A DNA stretch of 37,560 nt, from contig JAEZYP010000051.1 in the NCBI GenBank assembly GCA_023418995.1, forward strand, positions 1 to 37,560, given 5' to 3'. Below are positions 8,459-17,001 of the stretch, piece by piece. A program made the position numbers and the translations under genes. The DNA is from Bacillota bacterium (GTDB lineage Bacteria; Bacillota; Clostridia; Oscillospirales; Acutalibacteraceae). Position 1 is the stretch's first letter, and each line of letters starts with the position of its first letter. The notes under the pieces are model-generated. The model made no database searches and was not told the DNA's origin. It saw only the letters and a program-made list of their open reading frames with translations.

Positions 8459-9238
8459 ATGAAAGTAGTATTATTAGCCGGAGGTTACGGCACACGAATA
8501 AGTGAGGAATCCCAATTCAAGCCTAAGCCTATGATTGAGATTGGTGATAAGCCTATACTTTGGCATATTATGAAGTCTTATTCTTATTACGGTTATAATG
8601 AATTTATCATTTGCTGTGGTTATAAGGGATATGTAATCAAACAATATTTTGCGGATTATTTTATGCATCTCAGTGATGTAACTTTTGACTTTTCAAATAA
8701 TAATGAAATGACGATACACAACAATATAGCGGAACCGTGGAAGGTAACCTTGATAGATACAGGGCTTAATACAATGACCGGAGGACGGGTAAAACGCATA
8801 CAGAAATATATTGGTAATGAACCTTTTATGTTGACCTACGGAGACGGCGTCTGCGATGTAAATATTAATGACCTTGTCGCTTTCCATAAGAAACAAGGTA
8901 AGCTTGCGACGCTTACGGCGATACAGCCCGGTGGGCGGTTTGGCATCCTAAACATTGATAACGATTTATATGTAAAAAGTTTTGTTGAAAAATCAAAAGA
9001 AGATGGTGGCTGGATTAACGCTGGTTATATGGTTTTGGAACCCCAGATGTTTGATTATATCGATAGTGATGACACTGTCCTAGAACGAGCTCCGTTGGAA
9101 ACACTGGCAAACGAAGATCAGTTATGTGCCTATATGTATAATGGTTTTTGGCAGTGTATGGATACTCTTCGTGAAAAAACATATCTGGAAGAACTAATTA
9201 CAAAAGGGCAAGCTCCTTGGATGAAATGGGAGAAATAA
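8459..9238 (+). CDS. rfbF: Glucose-1-phosphate cytidylyltransferase
   Basis: Makes CDP-glucose from CTP and glucose 1-phosphate, the first step of CDP-deoxysugar synthesis. Seen: the nucleotidyltransferase signature VVLLAGGYGTRI at the N-terminus, the FKPKPMIEIGDKPILWHIM stretch typical of RfbF/DdhA, TYGDGVCDVN (metal-binding aspartate) and the C-terminal WQCMDTLREK motif. The length of 259 residues equals the family norm. AAAGGAG precedes the ATG. The next gene is the matching CDP-glucose 4,6-dehydratase, starting 2 bases after this stop, so the two are surely co-translated. GGYGTRI and the RfbF-specific N-terminal motif separate it from the dTDP-forming RmlA at 20822. Confidence 0.95.
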   Translation: MKVVLLAGGYGTRISEESQFKPKPMIEIGDKPILWHIMKSYSYYGYNEFIICCGYKGYVIKQYFADYFMHLSDVTFDFSNNNEMTIHNNIAEPWKVTLIDTGLNTMTGGRVKRIQKYIGNEPFMLTYGDGVCDVNINDLVAFHKKQGKLATLTAIQPGGRFGILNIDNDLYVKSFVEKSKEDGGWINAGYMVLEPQMFDYIDSDDTVLERAPLETLANEDQLCAYMYNGFWQCMDTLREKTYLEELITKGQAPWMKWEK

Positions 9239-9240
9239 AA

Positions 9241-10296
9241 GTGGACAATTTCTATAAAGATAAAACAGTCTTGATCACAGGCCATACTGGATTTAAAGGT
9301 TCGTGGATGTGTAGAGTTCTTACTCTGCATGGCGCGAAAGTTGTCGGCTATGCGCTAAAACCGCCGACCAATCCAAGTTTATTTGAAGCAGCTAAGATTG
9401 AAAAAGAAATCACCTCCGTTATTGGAGATATCCGAGATTTGGAAAGCTTAAAAAAATGCATGAATACTTATCGGCCAGATATTGTCATCCACATGGCAGC
9501 ACAGCCGATTGTGCGTGAATCTTACAATAATCCCGTTTATACTTATGAAACCAATGTGATGGGTACGGTGAATATTTTGGAAGCTGTGCGTTGCTGCAAA
9601 AGTGTGAAGTCTTTTGTAAACGTAACAACAGATAAGGTGTACTTTAATAACGAATGGGAATGGGGATATCGTGAAAATGATCGCTTGGATGGTTTTGACC
9701 CATACTCCAATTCCAAATCCTGCTCTGAACTGGTAACTAGTTCATACAAAAAATCTTTCTTCTCAGAGCGCGATTGTGCAATTTCTACCTGCCGGGCGGG
9801 TAATGTGATCGGGGGCGGTGACTTTGCAAAAGATCGCATCATTCCTGACTGTGTACGGGCCATGGAAAGCGGCGGAGAAATTATAGTTCGCAATGCTTAT
9901 TCCACACGGCCTTATCAGCATGTTTTGGAGCCGGTATGCACCTATCTAATGATTGCTCAAAAACAGTATGAAGACAGGGAAAAGTATGCTGGAAATTACA
10001 ATGTTGGTCCGGATGATATGGACTGTGTTACAACCGGGACTCTAGTGGATTTGTTTTGCAATGCCTGGGGTGAGCATGCTTCCTGGAAAAACGTTGCCGA
10101 GAAAAATGCGCCCCACGAAGCCAAGTTCCTTAAATTGGACTGTTCAAAGATCAAAAGTACATTTGGCTGGCAATCTCATTGGCATATTTCAGACGCAATT
10201 GAGAAAACAGTGGAGTGGAGCAAAGTGTATTTATCAGGGGAAGATGTGTCTTCTGTAATGAAAGAACAAATTCTTGCATTTTTGAGCAATCAGTAA
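9241..10296 (+). CDS. rfbG: CDP-glucose 4,6-dehydratase
   Basis: Extended short-chain dehydrogenase that converts CDP-glucose to CDP-4-keto-6-deoxyglucose with bound NAD. Seen: the nucleotide-binding motif TGHTGFKGSWM, VIHMAAQP, the TTDKVY segment and the active-site YSNSK (YxxxK) within DPYSNSKSCSE; RPYQHVLEP is a typical RfbG substrate-side motif. I choose GTG at 9241 because GGGAG lies 8 bases upstream; a TTG at 9217 inside rfbF is in frame but poorly placed. It gives 351 residues, the normal size. No RfbH-type 3-dehydratase follows, so the pathway is not that of abequose, paratose or tyvelose. Confidence 0.95.
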   Translation: MDNFYKDKTVLITGHTGFKGSWMCRVLTLHGAKVVGYALKPPTNPSLFEAAKIEKEITSVIGDIRDLESLKKCMNTYRPDIVIHMAAQPIVRESYNNPVYTYETNVMGTVNILEAVRCCKSVKSFVNVTTDKVYFNNEWEWGYRENDRLDGFDPYSNSKSCSELVTSSYKKSFFSERDCAISTCRAGNVIGGGDFAKDRIIPDCVRAMESGGEIIVRNAYSTRPYQHVLEPVCTYLMIAQKQYEDREKYAGNYNVGPDDMDCVTTGTLVDLFCNAWGEHASWKNVAEKNAPHEAKFLKLDCSKIKSTFGWQSHWHISDAIEKTVEWSKVYLSGEDVSSVMKEQILAFLSNQ

Positions 10297-10331
10297 GTGC
10301 AGGATACTGTGATAGGAAGGCTGGGATATCT

Positions 10332-11252
10332 ATGAAAAAAGTAATCGTAACGGGTGCAAATGGTTTTGTAGGGGGAACTCTTATCAGAGAGCTGCTAAAG
10401 CACGATGTTTCGGTGATTGCATTAGATCGCGATGGATGCAACGGAAATCTTCCAACAGATGATAAGGTTCGTTTTATTCCGTTGGATTTAAGCAATATCA
10501 GCGCCTTGAAAGAGAAGGTTCATGATACGAATATTGATGTGTTTTATCATTTTGCATGGGCCGGGTCTGCCGGACCGGCAAGAGCGGATACTGCTCTTCA
10601 GCTGCAAAATGCACAGTGGACAATTGATTGTATGCGTTCAGCAAAAGAAATTGGATGCAAACGCTTCGTTTGCGCGGGTAGCATTATGGAAAAGGAGACC
10701 ATGGCAGCCGCCTACACGCAGGGCAACCAGCCAGGAATGGGATATATTTACGGAGGCGGGAAATTAATTGCGCACTGTATGAGTAAATCTGTGGCAGCGC
10801 AAATAGGGATTGAACATGTTTGGGCTGTCATTACCAATGCTTACGGCGAGGGCGAGGTTTCTCCACGTTTTGTGAATTCAACGATCCGAAAGATTCTTCG
10901 TGATGAACCACTCACATTTACCGCTGGAACTCAAAATTATGATTTTGTGCATGTTGAAGATGTAGCACGTGCTTTTTATTTGATCGGTGAAAATGGCAAA
11001 CCGTTCCACGAGTATGTAATTGGCAGTTCAAATGCAAGGCCGCTCAAGGAATTTATTATGGAAATGGGCCGTTCCCTTGCGCCCGACAAAGAATTGATTT
11101 TCGGTGACGTACCGTTTACCGGTACCGATTTGCCGCTTGAGAAGTTTGATTGCTCTGATACCGAAAAGGATACGGGTTTTCGTGCGGAAATTTCTTTCTT
11201 TGACGGTGTAAGAAGGACCATGGATTGGATTAAAGAAACGGAGGAAAAATAA
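10332..11252 (+). CDS. NAD-dependent epimerase/reductase, CDP-sugar branch
   Basis: Extended short-chain dehydrogenase of 306 residues, probably the 4-ketoreductase that finishes a CDP-6-deoxyhexose. Seen: GANGFVGGTLIREL, VFYHFAWAGS, CAGSI (active-site serine) and YGGGK (YxxxK). It is clearly paralogous to the N-terminal half of the protein at 18541, which shares FYHFAW and the KFVYAGTI segment. Start ATG at 10332 follows AGGAAGG; the frame is open further upstream, but that part overlaps rfbG. It lies between rfbG and an RmlC-like gene, which supports an epimerisation then C4-reduction route. The stereochemistry of the product cannot be read from sequence. Confidence 0.82.
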   Translation: MKKVIVTGANGFVGGTLIRELLKHDVSVIALDRDGCNGNLPTDDKVRFIPLDLSNISALKEKVHDTNIDVFYHFAWAGSAGPARADTALQLQNAQWTIDCMRSAKEIGCKRFVCAGSIMEKETMAAAYTQGNQPGMGYIYGGGKLIAHCMSKSVAAQIGIEHVWAVITNAYGEGEVSPRFVNSTIRKILRDEPLTFTAGTQNYDFVHVEDVARAFYLIGENGKPFHEYVIGSSNARPLKEFIMEMGRSLAPDKELIFGDVPFTGTDLPLEKFDCSDTEKDTGFRAEISFFDGVRRTMDWIKETEEK

Positions 11253-11254
11253 AG

Positions 11255-11830
11255 ATGATGCAAAAATTCTCCTTTCATACGACAGAAATTGAAGGGCTTA
11301 TTTTGGTAAAGCCTTTTGTGGCATATGATGAAAGAGGTTATTTTATCAAAGATTATTCGCAGGAAGTGTTTGAGCAAAATAACATCCATCATGACTTAAA
11401 AGAAGTGTTCTATACCAATTCCCACAAAGGCGTGGTGCGCGCCATTCATTTTCAGCGTGAAAAGCAGCAGGCTAAGCTAGTGCGCTGCGTCTGGGGACAT
11501 GTTTACGACGTAGTGGTGGATTTGCGCAAAAATTCTAAAACTTTTAGGAAGTGGCAGGGCTTTGACCTTTCGGAAGAAAACAAGGACGAACTGTATGTGC
11601 CAGAAGGCTGCGGCCACGGCTATCTTGTTTTGGAACACTCCGTTGTTTCTTATAAATGTGGGGAAAAATTCTACGGAGAATATGATGACGGAATTATGTG
11701 GGACGACACTGATATTGGTGTTAACTGGCCACTTGACCTCGTGGGCGGGATGAAAAACGTAATTTTGGCAGATAAAGATAGGAATTTACAGACGTTTGCT
11801 CAATTCATGCAGAACTATGGTGGGTTTTAA
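11255..11830 (+). CDS. RmlC-like sugar 3,5-epimerase, CDP-sugar branch
   Basis: Cupin-fold epimerase acting on a nucleotide 4-keto-6-deoxysugar. Seen: FVAYDERGYF near 21-30, the catalytic-histidine region VVRAIHFQ (H65), KLVRCVWGHVYDVVVDLR, YVPEGCGHG, Y133 in VSYKC and the acidic WDDTDIG with its aspartates near 150. The family's usual LRGLHYQ is altered to VRAIHFQ. At 191 residues it is of normal length. It starts 2 bases after the reductase stop, with GGAGG ten bases upstream. It may invert C3, C5 or both; RmlC relatives acting at C3 or C5 alone are known. It differs from the second RmlC-like gene at 17976 and probably serves the CDP branch. Confidence 0.85.
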   Translation: MMQKFSFHTTEIEGLILVKPFVAYDERGYFIKDYSQEVFEQNNIHHDLKEVFYTNSHKGVVRAIHFQREKQQAKLVRCVWGHVYDVVVDLRKNSKTFRKWQGFDLSEENKDELYVPEGCGHGYLVLEHSVVSYKCGEKFYGEYDDGIMWDDTDIGVNWPLDLVGGMKNVILADKDRNLQTFAQFMQNYGGF

Positions 11831-11859
11831 GCGAAATTCTCTGATATGTGGTGTAAAAT

Positions 11860-13335
11860 ATGAATAAACAAAATAGAAACCGTGTGATTTTACTGGGGAG
11901 TATTTTAGGGGTATTGGTCTTTATTTGTATCGTCTCTGTATTTTTTCAGCCTTATAAGATAGGACAAGAATACCGTGGACTTAAGGATTATTCCGAAGAA
12001 AACGGTACGCAGATGATATCCTTTACCATTAATGATTTTAAAATTTCTGTTGATACCTATCAGGATGGAGCCACCTATAATACGGCTTGGCTTTCAAGTG
12101 AACAGGCAACCAATATTACAATAGGCACATTTTCCGGGTGCAAAATGCAAATCAACGGCATACCGGTTCAAAGCGGTGGAACTGTTTCACTGCAACTTAA
12201 TGCCTTGCGCAAGGATAATAATATTACGGTGGAACTGCAGGATACACGTACGGACTGGAAACACAAATTCTACATTCGAACTTTACCTGATACTTTCCCT
12301 GAGTTTGATGTTCCGACTAGTAGGCCTAATGCTGGTGGGAATTTGTGCTTTGCTCTTGATAACTACCTAGTCAAAATGGATCACAAAGGAAACGTGCTTT
12401 ACTATCGTGCATCCAATGGAGCCAGTGATTTTCGCCAAATCAAGCAGAATGGGAAAACTCGCTATACTTTCATGGAAGCAACCGGTAAAGTTCTTGTTCA
12501 AAGTCCTGAACTTCCCGCTTATAAGGCAGTTGTTCTGGATGAACATTATAATGTTATTGATATAGTTTCTGCTGACACAGATGGCCGAGGCCTTTGCCAA
12601 TACGGGTTTGTCTATGTAGACGACGGGCATTATATTGTCGCATCAGCAAAGGGACAAACGCAAAGTTCCCTGCCTAAAACAGTTGCACACAATACACTTG
12701 GTGTGCGCGTTGTGTGCAATTATATACAGGAAATTGAAAAAGGAAAACGCCTGTGGCAGTGGGATAGTGCTAGTGACACAACACTGTTTGCATATAGTGC
12801 AGCTGGAAATGATTATTATAACCAAAATACACTTTATGCAGATTATGTGCATTTAAATGATCTCGAGCTCGATCCAACAGATGGTAGCGTCATTTGTTCC
12901 TTGCAAAACCAAAATGCGCTGCTGAAACTTAACCGCAAGAACGGCATACGGGTTTGGCTGCTTGGCGGTAAAGGCGATAACTTTGGATTAGCTGATATAC
13001 AAAAATTTTACAAGCAGGCGCAGTTTTCAGTAAGACCGAATGGTTTCATTGATATATTCGCAAGTAATAAATCGGGGCAGTCTAAGGCTTTTATATATAA
13101 TCCTAAGAATAGCATTATTACGGAAAAATTTATTGGGCAGCATCAAAAATCAAAGTTATATGGTTCTGTGTGTACGAATAATGCAGGTAAGTATATAATA
13201 AGTTGGGGCATCAGTGAAACGCCCGGCATGTTGCTAACCGAAATTAATGAAAGCACGGGGTTAACATCATTTGAACTGCTCAAAGTTGACCCAGGAGCAA
13301 ACTATTATATTGACCGTGCATACCCAGCAGATTAA
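11860..13335 (+). CDS. Membrane-anchored arylsulfotransferase (ASST)-like beta-propeller protein
   Basis: A 491-residue protein with one N-terminal membrane helix (about 9-30) and the rest predicted outside the cell. The body resembles the arylsulfotransferase family: GNLCFALDNYLVKMDHKGNV, the YVHLNDLELDP segment corresponding to the family's HxN region (H near 330), RVWLLGGKGD, and late repeats with ANNAGKY-like turns. The family usually has a Gln-His-Asp segment followed by NG and FDNG. Here the matching segment reads KQAQFSVRPNGFIDIFASN, without that histidine, so the catalytic site looks altered. It is followed by a polytopic membrane protein and a GtrB-like transferase. Sulfate transfer is therefore only one option; a polymer-binding or other surface role is equally possible. 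The ribosome site is weak. Confidence 0.6.
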   Translation: MNKQNRNRVILLGSILGVLVFICIVSVFFQPYKIGQEYRGLKDYSEENGTQMISFTINDFKISVDTYQDGATYNTAWLSSEQATNITIGTFSGCKMQINGIPVQSGGTVSLQLNALRKDNNITVELQDTRTDWKHKFYIRTLPDTFPEFDVPTSRPNAGGNLCFALDNYLVKMDHKGNVLYYRASNGASDFRQIKQNGKTRYTFMEATGKVLVQSPELPAYKAVVLDEHYNVIDIVSADTDGRGLCQYGFVYVDDGHYIVASAKGQTQSSLPKTVAHNTLGVRVVCNYIQEIEKGKRLWQWDSASDTTLFAYSAAGNDYYNQNTLYADYVHLNDLELDPTDGSVICSLQNQNALLKLNRKNGIRVWLLGGKGDNFGLADIQKFYKQAQFSVRPNGFIDIFASNKSGQSKAFIYNPKNSIITEKFIGQHQKSKLYGSVCTNNAGKYIISWGISETPGMLLTEINESTGLTSFELLKVDPGANYYIDRAYPAD

Positions 13336-13351
13336 AAAGGGGGGAAGACTT

Positions 13352-14542
13352 TTGAAATCTTCACTCAAGGAAAAAATGGAATTGCCTTTTGTGGTTAAAA
13401 GCGCACGAGCGAAAACAATTCTTACAATATTTATGATTGTGGTTATGCTTACCTTTGCGGTGCGTGGCCTAACGAAACCGTGGGCATATGGGTATTTTAA
13501 TTATACGCTTAACTGGTTTCACGGATTTATTCCCCGCGGTTTTGTTGGTACCATAGGACGGCTGTTGTTTGGCAATTTGTATTATTCTCAAACTTTTTTG
13601 TCACTGCTTCAATATGCATTAGCCTGGCTATTTATTTTTTATCTTTGTTATATGGTGTACCAACTTATTTATGCCAATGGCAATTTAATTGCTGCGCTCG
13701 TAATGTTTGTATTTTTTACTAGCACTTTTTGTATGTTTTATTTATCGGAAATTGGATTTTTTGATCATATTTTATATTTGTTAGTTGCTATTTACATTGA
13801 AATTTCATTACGTCAAAAAGTTAAAACATGCCTGATTTTTGGGGGCATATTATCGGCGTTATGCCCTCTTATATTGGACACTGGCGCATTTGTTGCTTGT
13901 CCGATTATAGCATCTATTGCGGCAATCCGCGTAATTTCTGAACGGAGTAAAATTGTACTGCATGACTGCCGTAATATATGCTTTGTATTTATTCCTACAA
14001 TTATTATGATTGCAATTTACAAGCTTTTGCAACCCAATTTGCAGGCGGTAGAAATTTTTCTAAAACAAAGCCAGGCACGCTCCTATTACTCAACGGATTT
14101 CGATTATTATGGTGCATTCTTTAAAATGAAAAATTTAGGGAATACCACACCGCATTCTTGGGTATACATTCCCCCTCAGGTTGTAATTTATGGTGCACTG
14201 CTCATTGGCTTGACCACGCTGTTTTTATATATTATCCGGGCGAATACCACCGTTATACTAACCTATGCGGTATGTGCATTCGCAAGTGGCTTTGTTGGGT
14301 ATGCTGCTATATATTTTGGCTCTGATTATCATCGTTACTATTTTGCAACTGTTATGTCAATCTTTATCATTAGCCTTTATGTTCTCAGAACCTACGCAAG
14401 CAGTTTTGTAAAATGGAAGCATGGGGTTGTTGCAATCATAATTACAGTGTTTATCATTACCAATATTATGGGCTATCGTCTTTGGCACTGGAATCAAGTA
14501 TATTGGAATTTTTGGTTTAAAATACTTTTTAAGTCAAAATAG
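13352..14542 (+). CDS. Polytopic membrane protein, possible GT-C glycosyltransferase or polymerase
   Basis: About 396 residues with roughly ten hydrophobic segments spread over the whole length and little soluble sequence. A short conserved-looking loop, NWFHGFIPRGFVGT (about 45-60), follows the first membrane helix, and a YYSTDFDYYGAFF loop lies near the middle. This looks like the extracytoplasmic-loop architecture of GT-C transferases or Wzy/Gtr-type proteins, but I do not recognise a named family. I choose TTG at 13352 because AAGGGGGG lies just upstream; ATG at 13376 after CAAGGA is an alternative. The GtrB-like gene follows 47 bases later. Together they resemble the GtrB plus specific-GT pairs that use undecaprenyl-phosphate sugars on the outer face. 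Confidence 0.6.
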   Translation: MKSSLKEKMELPFVVKSARAKTILTIFMIVVMLTFAVRGLTKPWAYGYFNYTLNWFHGFIPRGFVGTIGRLLFGNLYYSQTFLSLLQYALAWLFIFYLCYMVYQLIYANGNLIAALVMFVFFTSTFCMFYLSEIGFFDHILYLLVAIYIEISLRQKVKTCLIFGGILSALCPLILDTGAFVACPIIASIAAIRVISERSKIVLHDCRNICFVFIPTIIMIAIYKLLQPNLQAVEIFLKQSQARSYYSTDFDYYGAFFKMKNLGNTTPHSWVYIPPQVVIYGALLIGLTTLFLYIIRANTTVILTYAVCAFASGFVGYAAIYFGSDYHRYYFATVMSIFIISLYVLRTYASSFVKWKHGVVAIIITVFIITNIMGYRLWHWNQVYWNFWFKILFKSK

Positions 14543-14589
14543 GACTAAGTGTTTGTCATACTGTATTTTAAGAGATGAGGGTGGAAATC

Positions 14590-15558
14590 ATGAAGAAGAT
14601 AAGCGTGGTCATTCCCTGTTGGAGTGAAGAAAAAAGTGTTCAGCAAATGTATGAGCGGTTGACTTATATTTTTAGAAATGATTTGTCGAATTACGACTAT
14701 GAAATTATTTATGTGGATGACTATTCACCCGACAATACCAGAGCAGAAGTTGAGAAATTATGTGGAGTAGACAGAAAAGTAAAAGCCGTGTTTAACGCAC
14801 GAAATTTTGGATTTACAAGAAATGTGTTTGCTTCGTTAAAGGAAGGCAGCGGCGACGTAACATTTATGCTTTTTGGCGATTTGCAGGATCCCCCGGAATT
14901 GTTGACAACATTTGTGAAAAAATGGGAAGAAGGATACAAGGTAATAATAGGTCAAAAAACACATAGTGATGAGAATCATTTTATGTATTCTATGAGATCT
15001 TTATATTATAAAGTTATTGGCAAACTGTCTTCCTCTAAACAAATTCAACATTTCAATGGATTTGGTCTGTATGACAAAGCCTTTATCGATGTTATCAAAG
15101 AATTGGATGATCCGGCCCCTTACTTAAAAGGAATTGTTGCAGAGTTTGCGATGAAGCAGTGCATAATACCTTATGAGCAGGCGGCAAGCGAGAGGGGGAA
15201 ATCAGGGTTTAATTTTATAAAATATTATGATGCGGCAATGCTGGGTATTACATCATATACAAAATCGTTGATGAGGCTGGCAACTTTTGTAGGAGCAGGA
15301 TTGGGAATTGTAAGTGCACTATTTGCTATCTTTATTTTCATCAGCAAGCTTTTAAATTGGAACAATTATCCTATGGGAACTGCAACAATTATCATAGGTA
15401 TCTTTTTTATCGGCGCGGTACAACTGTTTTTCACAGGTATTTTGGGCGAATACATATTAAGCATTAATACCAGATCGATGAAACGCCCTTTGGTAGTGGT
15501 AGAAAAAAGAATTAATTTTCAGGAAAGCGAAGAAACGAAACAGGAAAAGATAGCATGA
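14590..15558 (+). CDS. GtrB-like undecaprenyl-phosphate glycosyltransferase
   Basis: Family-2 glycosyltransferase of the dolichyl-phosphate mannose synthase/GtrB group, which loads a sugar onto undecaprenyl phosphate in the cytoplasm. Seen: SVVIPCWSEEKSVQQMYERL, IIYVDDYSPDNT, RNFGFTRNVFASLKEG and the diagnostic FGDLQDPPE near residue 100. Two hydrophobic segments (about 232-258 and 270-300) anchor the C-terminus. At 322 residues it has the family length. The start at 14590 is preferred because GGTGG is suitably upstream; an in-frame ATG at 14575 is also possible. It probably supplies a lipid-linked sugar to the polytopic protein encoded just upstream, to decorate the polymer outside the membrane. 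Confidence 0.88.
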   Translation: MKKISVVIPCWSEEKSVQQMYERLTYIFRNDLSNYDYEIIYVDDYSPDNTRAEVEKLCGVDRKVKAVFNARNFGFTRNVFASLKEGSGDVTFMLFGDLQDPPELLTTFVKKWEEGYKVIIGQKTHSDENHFMYSMRSLYYKVIGKLSSSKQIQHFNGFGLYDKAFIDVIKELDDPAPYLKGIVAEFAMKQCIIPYEQAASERGKSGFNFIKYYDAAMLGITSYTKSLMRLATFVGAGLGIVSALFAIFIFISKLLNWNNYPMGTATIIIGIFFIGAVQLFFTGILGEYILSINTRSMKRPLVVVEKRINFQESEETKQEKIA

Positions 15559-15596
15559 GAAAATTCCCATATGTATGTGTCAGAAGAGGCTTTTAA

Positions 15597-17000
15597 ATGA
15601 TTGATTATGTAAAAACAAATTACAAAATAATTGAGTCGTGGGCAAATACGCAGGGAAACGTTTCTTCAACGGACAGTTTGCTGCAATGGATTCGCCATCT
15701 GAACGAAACGATACAGGTCGACATTCATAAAATTGATTTACAAGAAGATGCCGTCTGGCACTACGACGAACTGAGTGGAGTAATAGCAAATCCAAATCGA
15801 ACGTTTTTCACGATTGCAGGCTTTCAAAAATGGTGTGCGGATAAACTCATTAGTGAGCAGCCCATAATTATTCAGAATGAAATAGGCTATCTTGGAATTA
15901 TATGTAAAGAGATAAACGGGGTACTACACTTTTTAATGCAGGCAAAAATCGAACCGGGTAATGTGAATAAAATTCAAATTTCTCCGACGATTCAGGCGAC
16001 GAAAAGTAATTTTACACAGAAGCATGGTGGGCGAAAGCCGGCTTATTTGGATTATTTCATTAATGCCAAGAAGTACGAAATTATTGTGGATCAAATTCAA
16101 TCTGAACAATCCTCCCGCTTTTATAAAAAACGGAACCGCAATATTTTGATTCGGATAGAAGACGAAATTGAATTGCTGCCCAGTCATCGCTGGATGACGT
16201 TGGGGCAAATTAAACAACTGATGGAGTACGATAACTTGGTGAACATGGATACCCGTACAGTACTTTCCTGTATCCCATTTTCCATGATGGGCAATCTTGA
16301 TAGCGAAATTGGTCAAAAAGTGTCGGAATGCTTTAACGATCAAAGTTTATTTCGTTCTATTTTTCAGGGAGACAGTAAAAATCATTTGACGGAAATCTAT
16401 CAATATATGAATAATTATAAAATGTTTGATGAAAGTCAGACTAGGATAGTACCTTTATTTTCTTTGCAGTCGTGGGAAATGAAGGACAAAGAATTTATAA
16501 GCAAGGATGGATACAATTTTAAGATAATTTTTTGTGATATTTCTATTGAAGGACGCGAAGTCAGGCATTGGACGCAGCCACTGTTTGAAGCAGTTGGAAT
16601 GGCAACCTTCGGCTTAATTATGTGTAATGTGGACGGAGTAAAAAAATTTCTTGTAAAAGCGATGCCGGAGATCGGCAGTTTTGATAAGCTGGAACTTGGC
16701 CCCACAGTTCAGTTGGAACCAACTGACAGTCCTGAAAATTATAATGGTATGACAAATTTTTTCATTGCAAAATTAGCAGATAAAAAAAATGTTCGCCATC
16801 GTGTTATTCTCTCAGAGGAGGGAGGGCGTTTTTATCAGGAACAGAATTACAATATTATTTTGGAAATACCCTATGAGGAACTGCCGGGATTACCGGATGG
16901 ATATTTTTTGTTGGATTATAAGACGCTTAACATGCTGATACAAATCAATAACTGCCTGAATATTCAATTACGAAATTTACTTTCCCTTTTGGAGGCATAA
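15597..17000 (+). CDS. NDP-hexose 2,3-dehydratase
   Basis: A 467-residue enzyme of the family known from antibiotic 2,6-dideoxysugar pathways (TylX3, SpnO, EvaA). These remove the C2 hydroxyl of dTDP-4-keto-6-deoxyglucose to give a 3,4-diketo sugar. Seen: an internally duplicated fold. The first half has WHYDELSG, FFTIAGFQ, QPIIIQNEIGYLGI, LMQAKIEPGN and ISPTIQATKSNF with HGG. The second half repeats it as VRHWTQPLFEA, GVKKFLVKAMPEIGS and ELGPTVQLEP. AGAGG precedes the ATG. The partner 3-ketoreductase starts 2 bases after the stop, the usual pairing because the diketone is unstable. rmlA and rmlB, which make its normal substrate, lie in the same cluster. Family assignment is strong; dTDP rather than CDP substrate is inferred. 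Confidence 0.9.
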   Translation: MIDYVKTNYKIIESWANTQGNVSSTDSLLQWIRHLNETIQVDIHKIDLQEDAVWHYDELSGVIANPNRTFFTIAGFQKWCADKLISEQPIIIQNEIGYLGIICKEINGVLHFLMQAKIEPGNVNKIQISPTIQATKSNFTQKHGGRKPAYLDYFINAKKYEIIVDQIQSEQSSRFYKKRNRNILIRIEDEIELLPSHRWMTLGQIKQLMEYDNLVNMDTRTVLSCIPFSMMGNLDSEIGQKVSECFNDQSLFRSIFQGDSKNHLTEIYQYMNNYKMFDESQTRIVPLFSLQSWEMKDKEFISKDGYNFKIIFCDISIEGREVRHWTQPLFEAVGMATFGLIMCNVDGVKKFLVKAMPEIGSFDKLELGPTVQLEPTDSPENYNGMTNFFIAKLADKKNVRHRVILSEEGGRFYQEQNYNIILEIPYEELPGLPDGYFLLDYKTLNMLIQINNCLNIQLRNLLSLLEA

Positions 17001-17001
17001 A

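Noticed and set aside
8459..10296. Abequose/tyvelose-type CDP-3,6-dideoxysugar pathway
   Set aside because: rfbF and rfbG are present, but no RfbH-like 3-dehydratase or its reductase is in the window.
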